Shown here piece after piece: positions 36,691 to 43,768 of a DNA stretch of 64,000 bases; positions within the stretch are counted from its first letter, which is position 1; each line of letters begins with the position of its first letter. Made by a program: the position numbers and the translations under genes. The stretch spans positions 370,976-434,975 of the forward strand of contig NZ_WUAX01000016.1 of NCBI RefSeq assembly GCF_009806985.1. Reading direction: 5' to 3'. The stretch is from Halorubrum sp. JWXQ-INN 858. GTDB taxonomy: Archaea; Halobacteriota; Halobacteria; Halobacteriales; Haloferacaceae. The notes under the pieces are model-generated. The model was given only the letters and a program-made list of their open reading frames with translations, did not search any database and was not told the origin of the DNA.

Positions 36691-37388
36691 CTAACCGCTT
36701 TGCTCGCTATTCAGCTGCTGCACCCACTCTTTGTCGGATTTTCGTGCTTGTCCAGGTGCTCGTTCGTGTGGGCCAGAACCGCGCGAGCTGCCGGACTGTT
36801 TCGCCTTCTCCTCGTTCTCAACTGAAGCGCCTTCCAGCAGAACGCGAATTTCTCGAACAGTCAGCTTGTAGAACGACTCGTCGCCAACAAACCGATATCC
36901 GTTGTCGTGAAGCTGCTTGATCCAGAGCGCTTTGTCTCTTAGCGCTGTTTCTCCGCCAATTCCATTAGCGTGTCCAGTTTTCCCTCTGGCACCTGATCCA
37001 GTATCTCGAGATTCTCAAGGTTCAGCGCATTCTGCATGTCGTAGCCAGACGCACGGAGAATTGCCTGGATTAGTGCGTCGAGTCCGAAACCGATCATGTC
37101 GTCAGCAACCTTGTTAGCGGTGACTTCGAAGTCACCTTCTCGGACGTCGTACCAGTGTGCGTTGAGAATCTCAGCGATTTCCTCGTCCGAAAGATCCGCC
37201 GGATTCAGCTGCCCATTAGCGTCGCCGAATTCGTTAAGATCGCCCATCGACATGGGAAGGACTCGAATCTCCTGTTCGACGCCAGGGAGAGACTGAGTAA
37301 CTGGCTGGAGGTTATCATCGGCATCGCGCTGGACAAAGAAGTCTTCGGGCTTTGCAATGTTCAGCTCGTCAGAATTAGTAGAATTCAT
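36691..37388 (-). CDS. Tail assembly chaperone, -1 frameshift product (gpGT-like)
   Basis: Translation starts with the short chaperone at ATG 37388. It shifts -1 at the heptamer G GGA AAA (minus strand, 36984 to 36978) and continues in a frame that has no start codon of its own but is open to a TAG at 36691-36693. The product has about 232 aa: 137 residues in the first frame and 95 after the shift. The extension reads RDKALWIKQLHDNGYRFVGD near the join and has a basic, polar tail. This mirrors the G/GT pair of lambda-like phages, placed between tail tube and tape measure. The longer product links tube and tape measure during assembly. Confidence 0.85.
36939..37388 (-). CDS. Tail assembly chaperone, unshifted product (gpG-like)
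   Basis: A 149-aa acidic protein from ATG 37388 (MNSTNSDELNIAKPEDF), ending ELAEKQR. A TTG at 37454 would add 22 residues but lacks support. Its size, acidity and place between tail tube and tape measure match short tail chaperones. A slippery heptamer lies 12 codons before its stop, so most ribosomes should make this form and a fraction the longer one. Confidence 0.85.
   Translation of the reverse strand: MNSTNSDELNIAKPEDFFVQRDADDNLQPVTQSLPGVEQEIRVLPMSMGDLNEFGDANGQLNPADLSDEEIAEILNAHWYDVREGDFEVTANKVADDMIGFGLDALIQAILRASGYDMQNALNLENLEILDQVPEGKLDTLMELAEKQR
36978..36984 (-). other. -1 ribosomal slippery heptamer G GGA AAA
   Basis: On the minus strand codons GAG GGA AAA CTG give the X XXY YYZ pattern in the zero frame. 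After a -1 slip, tRNAs can re-pair with GGG and AAA. The lambda G/T site is G GGA AAG. Both frames stay open on the needed sides. Confidence 0.85.
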
Positions 37389-37466
37389 AGTGTCAGTCTC
37401 GCGTTGGTGGGGCTGGGATTCCCACGAGGGCTTGACGCCCAAAATTTGCGACAAAAGGAACGGGAA

Positions 37467-37670
37467 TCAGAAGTCGTCGAAAACGGCGTCCCAGGCCCAT
37501 TTTGTAAGTCCAGCTATTATCATGACTCCCACAATAACAGAAACAAACTCGGGAAGCAAGTCGGCTGATGGGTTAGGGTAAATTACCCAAAACGCCCCAA
37601 ATAGTACTGCAAAAAGCGAAGTGGCGCCTATAGCCCTCAATGGCGTGATTGAATCCGCAAGATTAGACAT
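37467..37670 (-). CDS. Small two-helix membrane protein
   Basis: A 67-aa protein with two hydrophobic helices (ATSLFAVLFGAFWVIYP and FVSVIVGVMIIAGLTKWAW). It sits between the tail tube and chaperone genes. Its size and topology are holin-like, but no archaeal virus holin family is recognised and a membrane role in assembly is equally possible. Confidence 0.6.
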   Translation of the reverse strand: MSNLADSITPLRAIGATSLFAVLFGAFWVIYPNPSADLLPEFVSVIVGVMIIAGLTKWAWDAVFDDF

Positions 37671-37738
37671 GCTTACGAGATCAACCTAGTTGCTCAAAAA
37701 CATTCTCCACCGAAATACGCCAGTCTGGACTCACTCAA

Positions 37739-38938
37739 TTAGTTCGCGTTGAACTCGATGGACTTGGGCTCGAACCCGTTGTCCATTGTGGAAATAACGT
37801 CTCCGGCGGAAGGCCCGACATCGCCGGGACTCCCCAGAACGGCGTTCTTGAAGACGATATCTCCGCCGTCGAGCTCCCACACCAAGTCGAACTCGTTGCC
37901 TTCCAGGTGATCCGTGAGATTCTCGTGGTGGGCGAAGTTGCCTGCCACTGACGCCGAGAATTCCACGTCAAACTCCCCGATGTGGATGGCCTGTTCGGCC
38001 GTCCCCATCACCGGCGTTTTATCGTAGTTGTTCGACACCGAGAACGAGGCGGAACGGACTTCCGCAGCCATTTTGCCACCATCCTTGCTGATGTAGTCGT
38101 CAAGGAAGTGCTCGTACGAGCCACCGAGCGCGTCGGCGTGCGAGCCATCACCGAGTGCGGGGACACCGAGATCGCCAATCGAACCGTCGTACGAGTCCTC
38201 ACCACGGAGGCGGAAGAGCTCGTCACCGGCGCTGTCTTCGACGACGACGTCGCCGGTAGTCTCCGAGTCGAGCTCGAAGGCGTCGATGGAGTCGAATGAG
38301 TCCTCAGTCGTGACACCAGTCGTGCCGTCAAGCATCACGTCTTCCGACGGGACACCGCCGTCGCCTTCGATCGTCAACGTCTGGGAGGTGTCGGAGGCCG
38401 ACGTCGAGCGCACGGTGAGGGCTTCACCGATTGGCTGTTCGACTCGGAACATTCGAGCACGCTTCGCCTCGTACTCGAGGCTAGCCACCATTGGAAGGCC
38501 ACTGGAAGGATCACCGGACAGATCGCTCAAATTCGGGTACGCACCACGGGCAACGACGTAGGTGCGCTCGCCGTCGAACTGTGCCCTGTCGACGACTGTG
38601 TGGGTACTTCGAACCCCACCCTCGTCGTTCCGAACCAGGGCGTCGCCGGCGGGATCAAGCGGGTTGCCTGAGCCGTCGACAAAGAAGCGCTGGAGGTGAT
38701 AGTCGACACTGACAGAGTGATCCTCTGCACCAGTGAAGTGGTTCTGAATCTCGTAGTCGCCGAGTCCGCGCTGTGCCTCAACATTAGCGTCTCCACTCCA
38801 AACGAGAGCCGTTTCTAGCGTGTCGGAGAAGAGTTCAAAGTCGGGATCGTCCGGCGTGACACCTGGGGCGTCTTCGCGAACAAACTCGACTCGGTGGTTG
38901 CGGAAGCCAGTATCTGCCTGAGTTGCTTGATTAGTCAT
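37739..38938 (-). CDS. Major tail (tube) protein with Ig-like insertion
   Basis: A 399-aa protein just upstream of the tail chaperones, where tube genes lie. The N-terminal part (NHRVEFVREDAPGVTPDDPDFELFSDTLE) and the C-terminal tube core (ASFSVSNNYDKTPVMG...IHIGEFDVEFSASVAG) flank a Ser/Thr/Asp-rich beta insert at about 175-245 that looks like a surface domain. It forms the tail tube. A motif shared with the capsid gene lies just before its start. Confidence 0.8.
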   Translation of the reverse strand: MTNQATQADTGFRNHRVEFVREDAPGVTPDDPDFELFSDTLETALVWSGDANVEAQRGLGDYEIQNHFTGAEDHSVSVDYHLQRFFVDGSGNPLDPAGDALVRNDEGGVRSTHTVVDRAQFDGERTYVVARGAYPNLSDLSGDPSSGLPMVASLEYEAKRARMFRVEQPIGEALTVRSTSASDTSQTLTIEGDGGVPSEDVMLDGTTGVTTEDSFDSIDAFELDSETTGDVVVEDSAGDELFRLRGEDSYDGSIGDLGVPALGDGSHADALGGSYEHFLDDYISKDGGKMAAEVRSASFSVSNNYDKTPVMGTAEQAIHIGEFDVEFSASVAGNFAHHENLTDHLEGNEFDLVWELDGGDIVFKNAVLGSPGDVGPSAGDVISTMDNGFEPKSIEFNAN

Positions 38939-38948
38939 TAGTAGAAAT

Positions 38949-38969
38949 TATCAGCAAAATGGTACTGTG
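38949..38969 (-). promoter_or_regulatory. Upstream element of major tail gene
   Basis: TATCAGCAAAATGGTACT at 38949-38966 differs at two positions from the hairpin element before the capsid gene. TGGTACTGTG at 38960-38969 belongs to the recurrent late-gene word. Confidence 0.6.
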
Positions 38970-38988
38970 CTACTCGAAGAGAGCAGCG

Positions 38989-39480
38989 TTAGTTACGAGG
39001 CGGTTCCTTCGTCCAGGTGTACCGAACCTGGAATTGAACTGCGTACTCAGTCGGACTTGCGTCGTCATCGATGAGATCCGTTCGGGAGCCAACTGCCAGT
39101 GAGAGATAGTCACCGGGCGACTGATTGTGTCCGATCACACGAGAGATCTCGTCTCCCATCTGCTCTGCCTGGAGACGTTGGCCTTGATTGGTGTCGTAGT
39201 CTTCGCGAGAACCGGCGAAGGCAGTCACGAGGACGGTTCCTGTCCGGTTTTGGACTCCACCGGCACCATCGCCGGCAATACCTGTGAAGCCAGTCTGTCC
39301 GCCACCTGCGACGTTCTCATCCCGGTTAGACACGGATACTTGGGGGAAGCCCTTGCCATCGTCAAACCAACCAGTATGGATGTCGCGATTACCCAACTCA
39401 GTGTGGACAGTACCGTTGTCCCATAGTTCTCGAAGGACGTCACGGATAGCCAGTTTTGGATCCGCAATCGTTTCGGGCAT
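38989..39480 (-). CDS. Tail terminator-like protein
   Basis: A 163-aa protein between the connector genes and the tube gene, the site of tail terminators. It starts with a helix AIRDVLRELWDNG, then alternating strands (FPQVSVSN, RTGTVLVTAFAG, YAVQFQVRYTWTK) with a central helix QRLQAEQMGDEISRVIG. This alpha-beta layout fits the gpU/HK97 gp10-neighbour terminator fold. The call rests on order and pattern. Confidence 0.6.
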   Translation of the reverse strand: MPETIADPKLAIRDVLRELWDNGTVHTELGNRDIHTGWFDDGKGFPQVSVSNRDENVAGGGQTGFTGIAGDGAGGVQNRTGTVLVTAFAGSREDYDTNQGQRLQAEQMGDEISRVIGHNQSPGDYLSLAVGSRTDLIDDDASPTEYAVQFQVRYTWTKEPPRN

Positions 39481-39483
39481 GAA

Positions 39484-39876
39484 TTAGATCTCGTTGACGT
39501 GTACTGCGGTGAGGTGGAGCTGCTCTTCAACTGAGACTGCGCGGTACTTGGTGCCCGATTCGATATCAAGGAATTCGGTTGCGCGCTCCTCGTTGGCTTC
39601 TCCGGGCCTAATGGCGACGCCATCGTGCTGAAGGTAGATGACGGCGTCCCTCTCGACTTGTACGCCACCTCCTCTTCCCGAACGTCGCTCGGGGTGGGTT
39701 GGGAAGTCAATCGTCGCAGGAACCGTCTGGGGGGCTGTGTCAGCTTCTGCCCACTCGCCATCGGAATACGGATTGTCCTCGTCACCGCCCGAATCAAACT
39801 CGTAGTTGGTGACACGGAAGTCGCGTCCTAACATCTTGTGGGCGCGGGCAATTGCAGCCTTTCCTGGCGCAGTCAT
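39484..39876 (-). CDS. Head-tail stopper-like protein
   Basis: A 130-aa beta-rich protein (FRVTNYEFDSGGDEDNPYSDGEW, VERDAVIYLQHD, KYRAVSVEEQLHLTAVHV). The size and position match a head closure or stopper protein between the connector and terminator genes. It overlaps the gp10-like gene by 4 nt. No definite family motif is visible. Confidence 0.55.
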   Translation of the reverse strand: MTAPGKAAIARAHKMLGRDFRVTNYEFDSGGDEDNPYSDGEWAEADTAPQTVPATIDFPTHPERRSGRGGGVQVERDAVIYLQHDGVAIRPGEANEERATEFLDIESGTKYRAVSVEEQLHLTAVHVNEI

Positions 39877-40199
39877 GCGACTCTCTGGGCAGAAATTGAA
39901 GCCCGGAGGTTACCTGTATCGACAGGTGCGTTCTTTTTAGCGTACTCTTCAATCTTCACGGCTAGGTGTTCGACGAGCTCGTCAGGACTGTCGACTTCAC
40001 GTGTGTATCGATCGAATTCACTGAGTGCTTTCTCGACAGCTGGGCGAAGGTAGGGTTGTGCTTGGTTCGAGGCAGTCCCGTACTCAACGTAGACAGCGTA
40101 CTCGGCGTTCGTCCCAACTCGGTACTCTCGAGAGCCAAACCCATCGTAGTCGAGTGCATCCAGCACACCGTCGAGTCCGAGCATCGTCACACCCGCCAT
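39873..40199 (-). CDS. HK97 gp10-like protein with rearranged motif order
   Basis: A 108-aa protein. The two family motifs of HK97 gp10-type proteins are present but in reverse order. The block VGTNAEYAVYVEYGTASNQA with QPYLRPA comes first (about residues 27-55), and APVDTGNLRASI comes last (about 91-103). In the usual family APVDTGxLRxSI precedes the YAxYVExGT block. This suggests a circular permutation. It would act in joining head and tail. Confidence 0.75.
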   Translation of the reverse strand: MAGVTMLGLDGVLDALDYDGFGSREYRVGTNAEYAVYVEYGTASNQAQPYLRPAVEKALSEFDRYTREVDSPDELVEHLAVKIEEYAKKNAPVDTGNLRASISAQRVA

Positions 40200-40408
40200 C
40201 AGCGCATCACTGGGACGTGAATGTCCGATTTAATTCGAGTGTCAGCCAAGTCGTCGATCTCGTAGATCGTTACTTCCTCGCAGGCGTTGATGCAGTCGTA
40301 CTCATGCCCAGACTGGGGCATCAGTCCCGGTGGGTACTCGTACTCCTCCGGGTGCATTTCGTCATCACGCGGTTCTCGCGACTTCGTCGGCGAATTATTG
40401 CTAGACAT
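40199..40408 (-). CDS. Small acidic protein in connector region
   Basis: A 69-aa protein with a charged N-terminus and CINACEEVTIYEIDDLAD. It overlaps the gp10-like gene by one base of a stop-start junction. No family is recognised. Two cysteines four residues apart could be structural. Confidence 0.55.
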   Translation of the reverse strand: MSSNNSPTKSREPRDDEMHPEEYEYPPGLMPQSGHEYDCINACEEVTIYEIDDLADTRIKSDIHVPVMR

Positions 40409-40435
40409 GATTCGTGTGAAAAAGTGGGTGTGTAG

Positions 40436-40768
40436 TTAGGCGGTGTAGACGGAGTAGCCACGATGTGGCGTGTTGAGTCGCCCAGTTGGATCGAGCAGCA
40501 TTGCCTGATTCCAGTAGCGATCGGCATCGGTGTCGAGCTTTACCTGGGTAACAGCACCAGAAGTAGAAGACACACGAGGCTCCTTCGCAGTTGCAAGATG
40601 CGCTGCGAGATACGTCTCAACGTCAGCAAGGGCGCTTTCGTTCTCAGTGAACGGCTTACAGCGTCGGTTGACGACGATGTGTGCGTCCTCAATGAAAGCG
40701 GACAAGTCCGCTACATCAAGTTCTGTCTGGAGAATTTCTGAGACGTCTTTGGGAGCAATTCGTGCCAT
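40436..40768 (-). CDS. Head-tail connector (gp6-like)
   Basis: A 110-aa, mostly helical protein downstream of the capsid gene. The pattern VSEILQTELDVADLSAFIEDAHIVVNRRC, then ALADVETYLAAHLAT, resembles gp6-type connectors that extend the portal. Position supports the call. Confidence 0.65.
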   Translation of the reverse strand: MARIAPKDVSEILQTELDVADLSAFIEDAHIVVNRRCKPFTENESALADVETYLAAHLATAKEPRVSSTSGAVTQVKLDTDADRYWNQAMLLDPTGRLNTPHRGYSVYTA

Positions 40769-40816
40769 GTATGAATGAAAGAGAAGGGATTGTCGCGTCA
40801 GCGAAGAGGGGCCAGT

Positions 40817-41626
40817 TTAGGCCTCGATCTTGACGCCAGCTTCGGGACGAATAGCTTTCCAGCCGATCCGGTTCCGAACCTGGACGACGAGCTTGTTCTC
40901 CGCCTCCTTGTCGTACTGGAGCGAAGTCATCTCCTCGCGCTGTGACTCGATACCGTACCGGCCAGTATCGAACATCATCGCTTCACCGGCACCAATGAGG
41001 CTCGAGTCGTCGACGAGAACGTCGACACCACCAACCTGCCCGAAGGCACCGTCGCGAACGACGTCGTCCCCGAGATCGGAGGCACGAGTGAAGGCCTCGG
41101 ACTTCATCAGATCGCCCTTCGACTGGGCGCTGACGATGAGGAGATCCGGATTGTACGAGTCGCCCTCGAGGGCCGTCATTGAGTCGACGACGTCCTCGTA
41201 GGCGAGCGAACCAGCAGCGTCGCCGATGACGTCGTCCTGGAGGTTGCCCTGGATCTCTTCGAAGGCAGCCTCGTTGAGGGAGTCGGCAAGATCCTGTGCT
41301 CGCTCCTCAGTGTGGAGGGCGATAACGTCGAGAAGCGCATCCTCGATGGACTCGTAGGTGAGTTCGACTTCGACACCGTACTTGTTGTGCCCGACAGTGA
41401 CTTTTCGCGTGGCGTCACCGCTGGACGGGTAGGCCGTCCCCTCGTCGACGACTCCCGCTGCGCGGACTTCGTCGAGAACGGGAACCTCGACAGTATTCGA
41501 GTCGATACCCGTGCTGTCGATACCTCGGAATGCCTGACGAAAGACACGGTTCTGGTTGGCGTACTGTTCGACTTCTGCGCGGACTGCCTCCTGATCGATA
41601 ACGTCGTTAGAGTGAATAGTACTCAT
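40817..41626 (-). CDS. Major capsid protein (HK97 fold)
   Basis: A 269-aa protein just downstream of the protease/scaffold gene. The N-arm and E-loop pattern (VPVLDEVRAAGVVDEGTAYPSSGDATRKVTVGHNKYGVEVELTYE), the spine helix (DVIALHTEERAQDLADSLNEAAF) and the A-domain strands (NPDLLIVSAQSKGDLM, GGVDVLVDDSSLIGAGEAMMFD) fit the HK97 fold as found in phage and haloarchaeal head-tail viruses. It forms the shell. A 7-bp-stem hairpin lies 15 nt upstream of the ATG. Confidence 0.88.
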   Translation of the reverse strand: MSTIHSNDVIDQEAVRAEVEQYANQNRVFRQAFRGIDSTGIDSNTVEVPVLDEVRAAGVVDEGTAYPSSGDATRKVTVGHNKYGVEVELTYESIEDALLDVIALHTEERAQDLADSLNEAAFEEIQGNLQDDVIGDAAGSLAYEDVVDSMTALEGDSYNPDLLIVSAQSKGDLMKSEAFTRASDLGDDVVRDGAFGQVGGVDVLVDDSSLIGAGEAMMFDTGRYGIESQREEMTSLQYDKEAENKLVVQVRNRIGWKAIRPEAGVKIEA

Positions 41627-41640
41627 TTGAATGAGATGGA

Positions 41641-41660
41641 AGTATCAACAAAATGATACT
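41641..41660 (-). promoter_or_regulatory. Hairpin before the capsid gene
   Basis: AGTATCA-ACAAAA-TGATACT gives a perfect 7-bp stem and 6-nt loop, ending 14 nt before the capsid ATG. A close copy precedes the major tail gene. It may aid expression or stability of the two most abundant virion mRNAs. Confidence 0.65.
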
Positions 41661-41741
41661 CAGAAATGGACTGCTGGGAACGGACTTCCGAATCCAGCAG
41701 AAAAGTGCGAACGCGCCCCGTTCGCGTGGGTTGGTTACTAA

Positions 41742-42908
41742 TTAAGCCTGGAGCTCGCTGAGACGCTGCTCTGCATCGCCCTTCGCAGCGTCCCAGCCCA
41801 TCGAGTCGTACTGCTCGATCTTGGACTTGAGCTCGGCAATTTCAGCGTCGGACTCAGTGTCGTCACCAGTAGAAAGTTCGGCGTCACCGTCACCCCCAGT
41901 CTGGGGCGCCGGCGTTGCCTCCGACGTTTCGTCGTCGTTCGAGGTGATAAGCGAGGCCTCTGCCTCGTCAAACGCCTCGCGGAGTTCGTCGAAAGAGAAC
42001 TTCTCTGCAAGCATCTCGGCTTCGAAGGCCGTATCCTCCGATAGCTGGCTCGCATACTCGAGACGAACACTCTGGAGCTCGTTACGGAGCTCTTGGTTCT
42101 GAGAGCGAAGCGTCGCGATTTCATCGAGAAGTTCGTCGCCCTCGAGTTCGGCTTCCCCAGTTGCTTCCGACTCGTCGTCAGCCTCAACCGTAGCCTCCTC
42201 AGTCTTCTCCGACTCATCGTCGGCTTCAACTTCTGCTTCCCCGGTTTCGTCTGACTCAGTGTCGGCTTCAACCTCTGCCTCTTCGTCGTCCGGTTCGATG
42301 TCGTCAGTATTGTCGTCAGTCATAGTTGATGTAGAATCAGAACCACTCGTCGCGAGGATCGCATCGACGTCGGACACAGAAAGCGAGGCCAGCACCTCAC
42401 TGGTGTGCTCTCCAGCCTCGACGTAGTTACTCGGCGAACCACCGCGTGGGACGAGTGAGAGATCGAGGAAGCGAACGTCCTCGACAATCACTTCGCCTTC
42501 GCTGGTGCGCCCACCGTCGCCGTGTAGGGCATGAACGGAGACTTCGAGTCGTCCCCGAGCAACCTTCGTGGCGAGTTCCTCGTCGTCGATTTCTGCCTCG
42601 AAGACGATCCCGATACCGGGCTCGAACCCGGCATCGACGACTTCTCCGACGACAGATTCGACGGTTTTGTCGTCATGGTTCTTGTTGAGTGGGACACCGA
42701 CGAGCGACTGTACGGCAGCCTGAAGCGCCGTGTCGGGCCAGAACTTTGGCCCGTTCTTGCCGTACGTAACCTCGTTGGCGCCAATGGCGACGCCGTGGAC
42801 GGTGTACGGTTCCGACTGATCTTCAAGGGCCTCACACCTGGCGACTCCGGTGGGGCTCGAAGAAGTAGTCGTGTGCTCGACAGTGTCAGTAGTAGTGTCT
42901 GTAGTCAT
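41742..42908 (-). CDS. Prohead protease fused to acidic scaffold
   Basis: A 388-aa protein. Residues about 20-165 resemble prohead serine proteases: VPLNKNHDDKTVESVVGEVVDAG with the likely catalytic histidine, then VSVHALHG and FLDLSLVPRGGSPSN. Residues about 200-260 are acidic with three repeats of EVEADxESxxTGEA. A coiled coil (DEIATLRSQNQELRNELQSVRLEYA) and a second acidic tail follow. This is a protease joined to scaffold. An in-frame Met at about residue 196 (MTDDNTDD) could start scaffold alone, as lambda Nu3 does; that is an inference. Confidence 0.8.
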   Translation of the reverse strand: MTTDTTTDTVEHTTTSSSPTGVARCEALEDQSEPYTVHGVAIGANEVTYGKNGPKFWPDTALQAAVQSLVGVPLNKNHDDKTVESVVGEVVDAGFEPGIGIVFEAEIDDEELATKVARGRLEVSVHALHGDGGRTSEGEVIVEDVRFLDLSLVPRGGSPSNYVEAGEHTSEVLASLSVSDVDAILATSGSDSTSTMTDDNTDDIEPDDEEAEVEADTESDETGEAEVEADDESEKTEEATVEADDESEATGEAELEGDELLDEIATLRSQNQELRNELQSVRLEYASQLSEDTAFEAEMLAEKFSFDELREAFDEAEASLITSNDDETSEATPAPQTGGDGDAELSTGDDTESDAEIAELKSKIEQYDSMGWDAAKGDAEQRLSELQA

Positions 42909-43225
42909 CGTGTAATCACAACGTCGTGGGCGCCAACATTCGGAAACGTCTCGACAGTCCCCGAATTGTACGTTACAACGAATTCCGCTCGATATCGGCC
43001 CAACTCGTTCGTGTCCGATTTGTCCCAGCTGTAGCGGACAACGCCAGCTTCGTCGTCAATAACCTCTGCCGGTTCGTCGATGATCACGTCTCCACCGCGA
43101 GGCTGGTGCACCTGGAACCGAACGTCAGCGCCAGTGAGTTTGACACCATCACCGGCTCCGTCTCGAAGGACAGCCTGGATTCGTGGCGCCGTATCACCAG
43201 CTGCGATGGAGAACGTTTCACCCAT
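42905..43225 (-). CDS. Ig-fold virion protein (BppU N-terminal-like)
   Basis: A 106-aa beta protein. The pattern GDTAPRIQAVLRDGAGDGVKLTGADVRFQV, then GVVRYSWDKSDTNELGRYRAEFVVTY, then FPNVG matches the small Ig-like domain at the N-terminus of baseplate upper proteins. It may decorate the capsid or tail. It overlaps the protease/scaffold start by 4 nt. Confidence 0.65.
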   Translation of the reverse strand: MGETFSIAAGDTAPRIQAVLRDGAGDGVKLTGADVRFQVHQPRGGDVIIDEPAEVIDDEAGVVRYSWDKSDTNELGRYRAEFVVTYNSGTVETFPNVGAHDVVITR

Positions 43226-43241
43226 GTACTATCAACTCGGG

Positions 43242-43628
43242 TTATTCGTACTGGAGCCCGACGTTAGTCAGATCGATGATGTCAACGGAGTCAAGATCGT
43301 ACTCCTGCGGGAGCTCGTTCGTGAAAACCAGATCGCCAGAGCTTGCGTCTCGAACGTAGACGTAGTCAACTGTGCTTGCTGCATTGCCCACGTCAAACGA
43401 GATCTCGCCCAGTGTCACTTCCGTGTCTCCACCATTCGCTGAGACATCAGGATCAGTGACAGTCTGGGGTGAATAATCGGAGCCATCAGGCTCTGATGTA
43501 ATGTCGCTATAGGTGCTTGCTTCTGCAAGAGAATCGGTACTGTCGTTGTAGAGCCCAATTTCTACGTCCCGCCCATTGAACGCGGATTCAAAAATAAGGA
43601 GCTCACCTTCGTCGTGCAAAAATGCCAT
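43242..43628 (-). CDS. Beta-rich virion protein of unknown role
   Basis: A 128-aa protein rich in Asp, Ser and Thr, with alternating strands (ELLIFESAFNGRDVEIGLYND, VTLGEISFDVGNAASTVDYVYVRDASSGDLVFTNEL). It looks like a small phage decoration or fibre-associated protein. It starts a probable transcription unit, since the composite late element lies 70-120 nt upstream. Confidence 0.55.
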   Translation of the reverse strand: MAFLHDEGELLIFESAFNGRDVEIGLYNDSTDSLAEASTYSDITSEPDGSDYSPQTVTDPDVSANGGDTEVTLGEISFDVGNAASTVDYVYVRDASSGDLVFTNELPQEYDLDSVDIIDLTNVGLQYE

Positions 43629-43698
43629 TATATGTTATGTAGCTACAACCGCTCTTCTTCGAAATTCAATCTGCTAGCAATAACTGCGACTTCCCGTA

Positions 43699-43746
43699 TG
43701 GTACTATGATCCCCAGGGTGGTGACACTTCACCACCCAATAGATAG
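43699..43746 (-). promoter_or_regulatory. Composite late element with 9-bp hairpin
   Basis: It contains TGGTACTATG (43699-43708), a perfect hairpin GGGTGGTGA-CACT-TCACCACCC (43716-43737) that includes ACTTCAC (43726-43732), and AGATAG (43741-43746). The first two words recur with the same offset of 27 nt at 52437-52470, before the gene starting at 52371. Confidence 0.7.
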
Positions 43747-43768
43747 CATGTGGAGATTGTGAGGTGTA

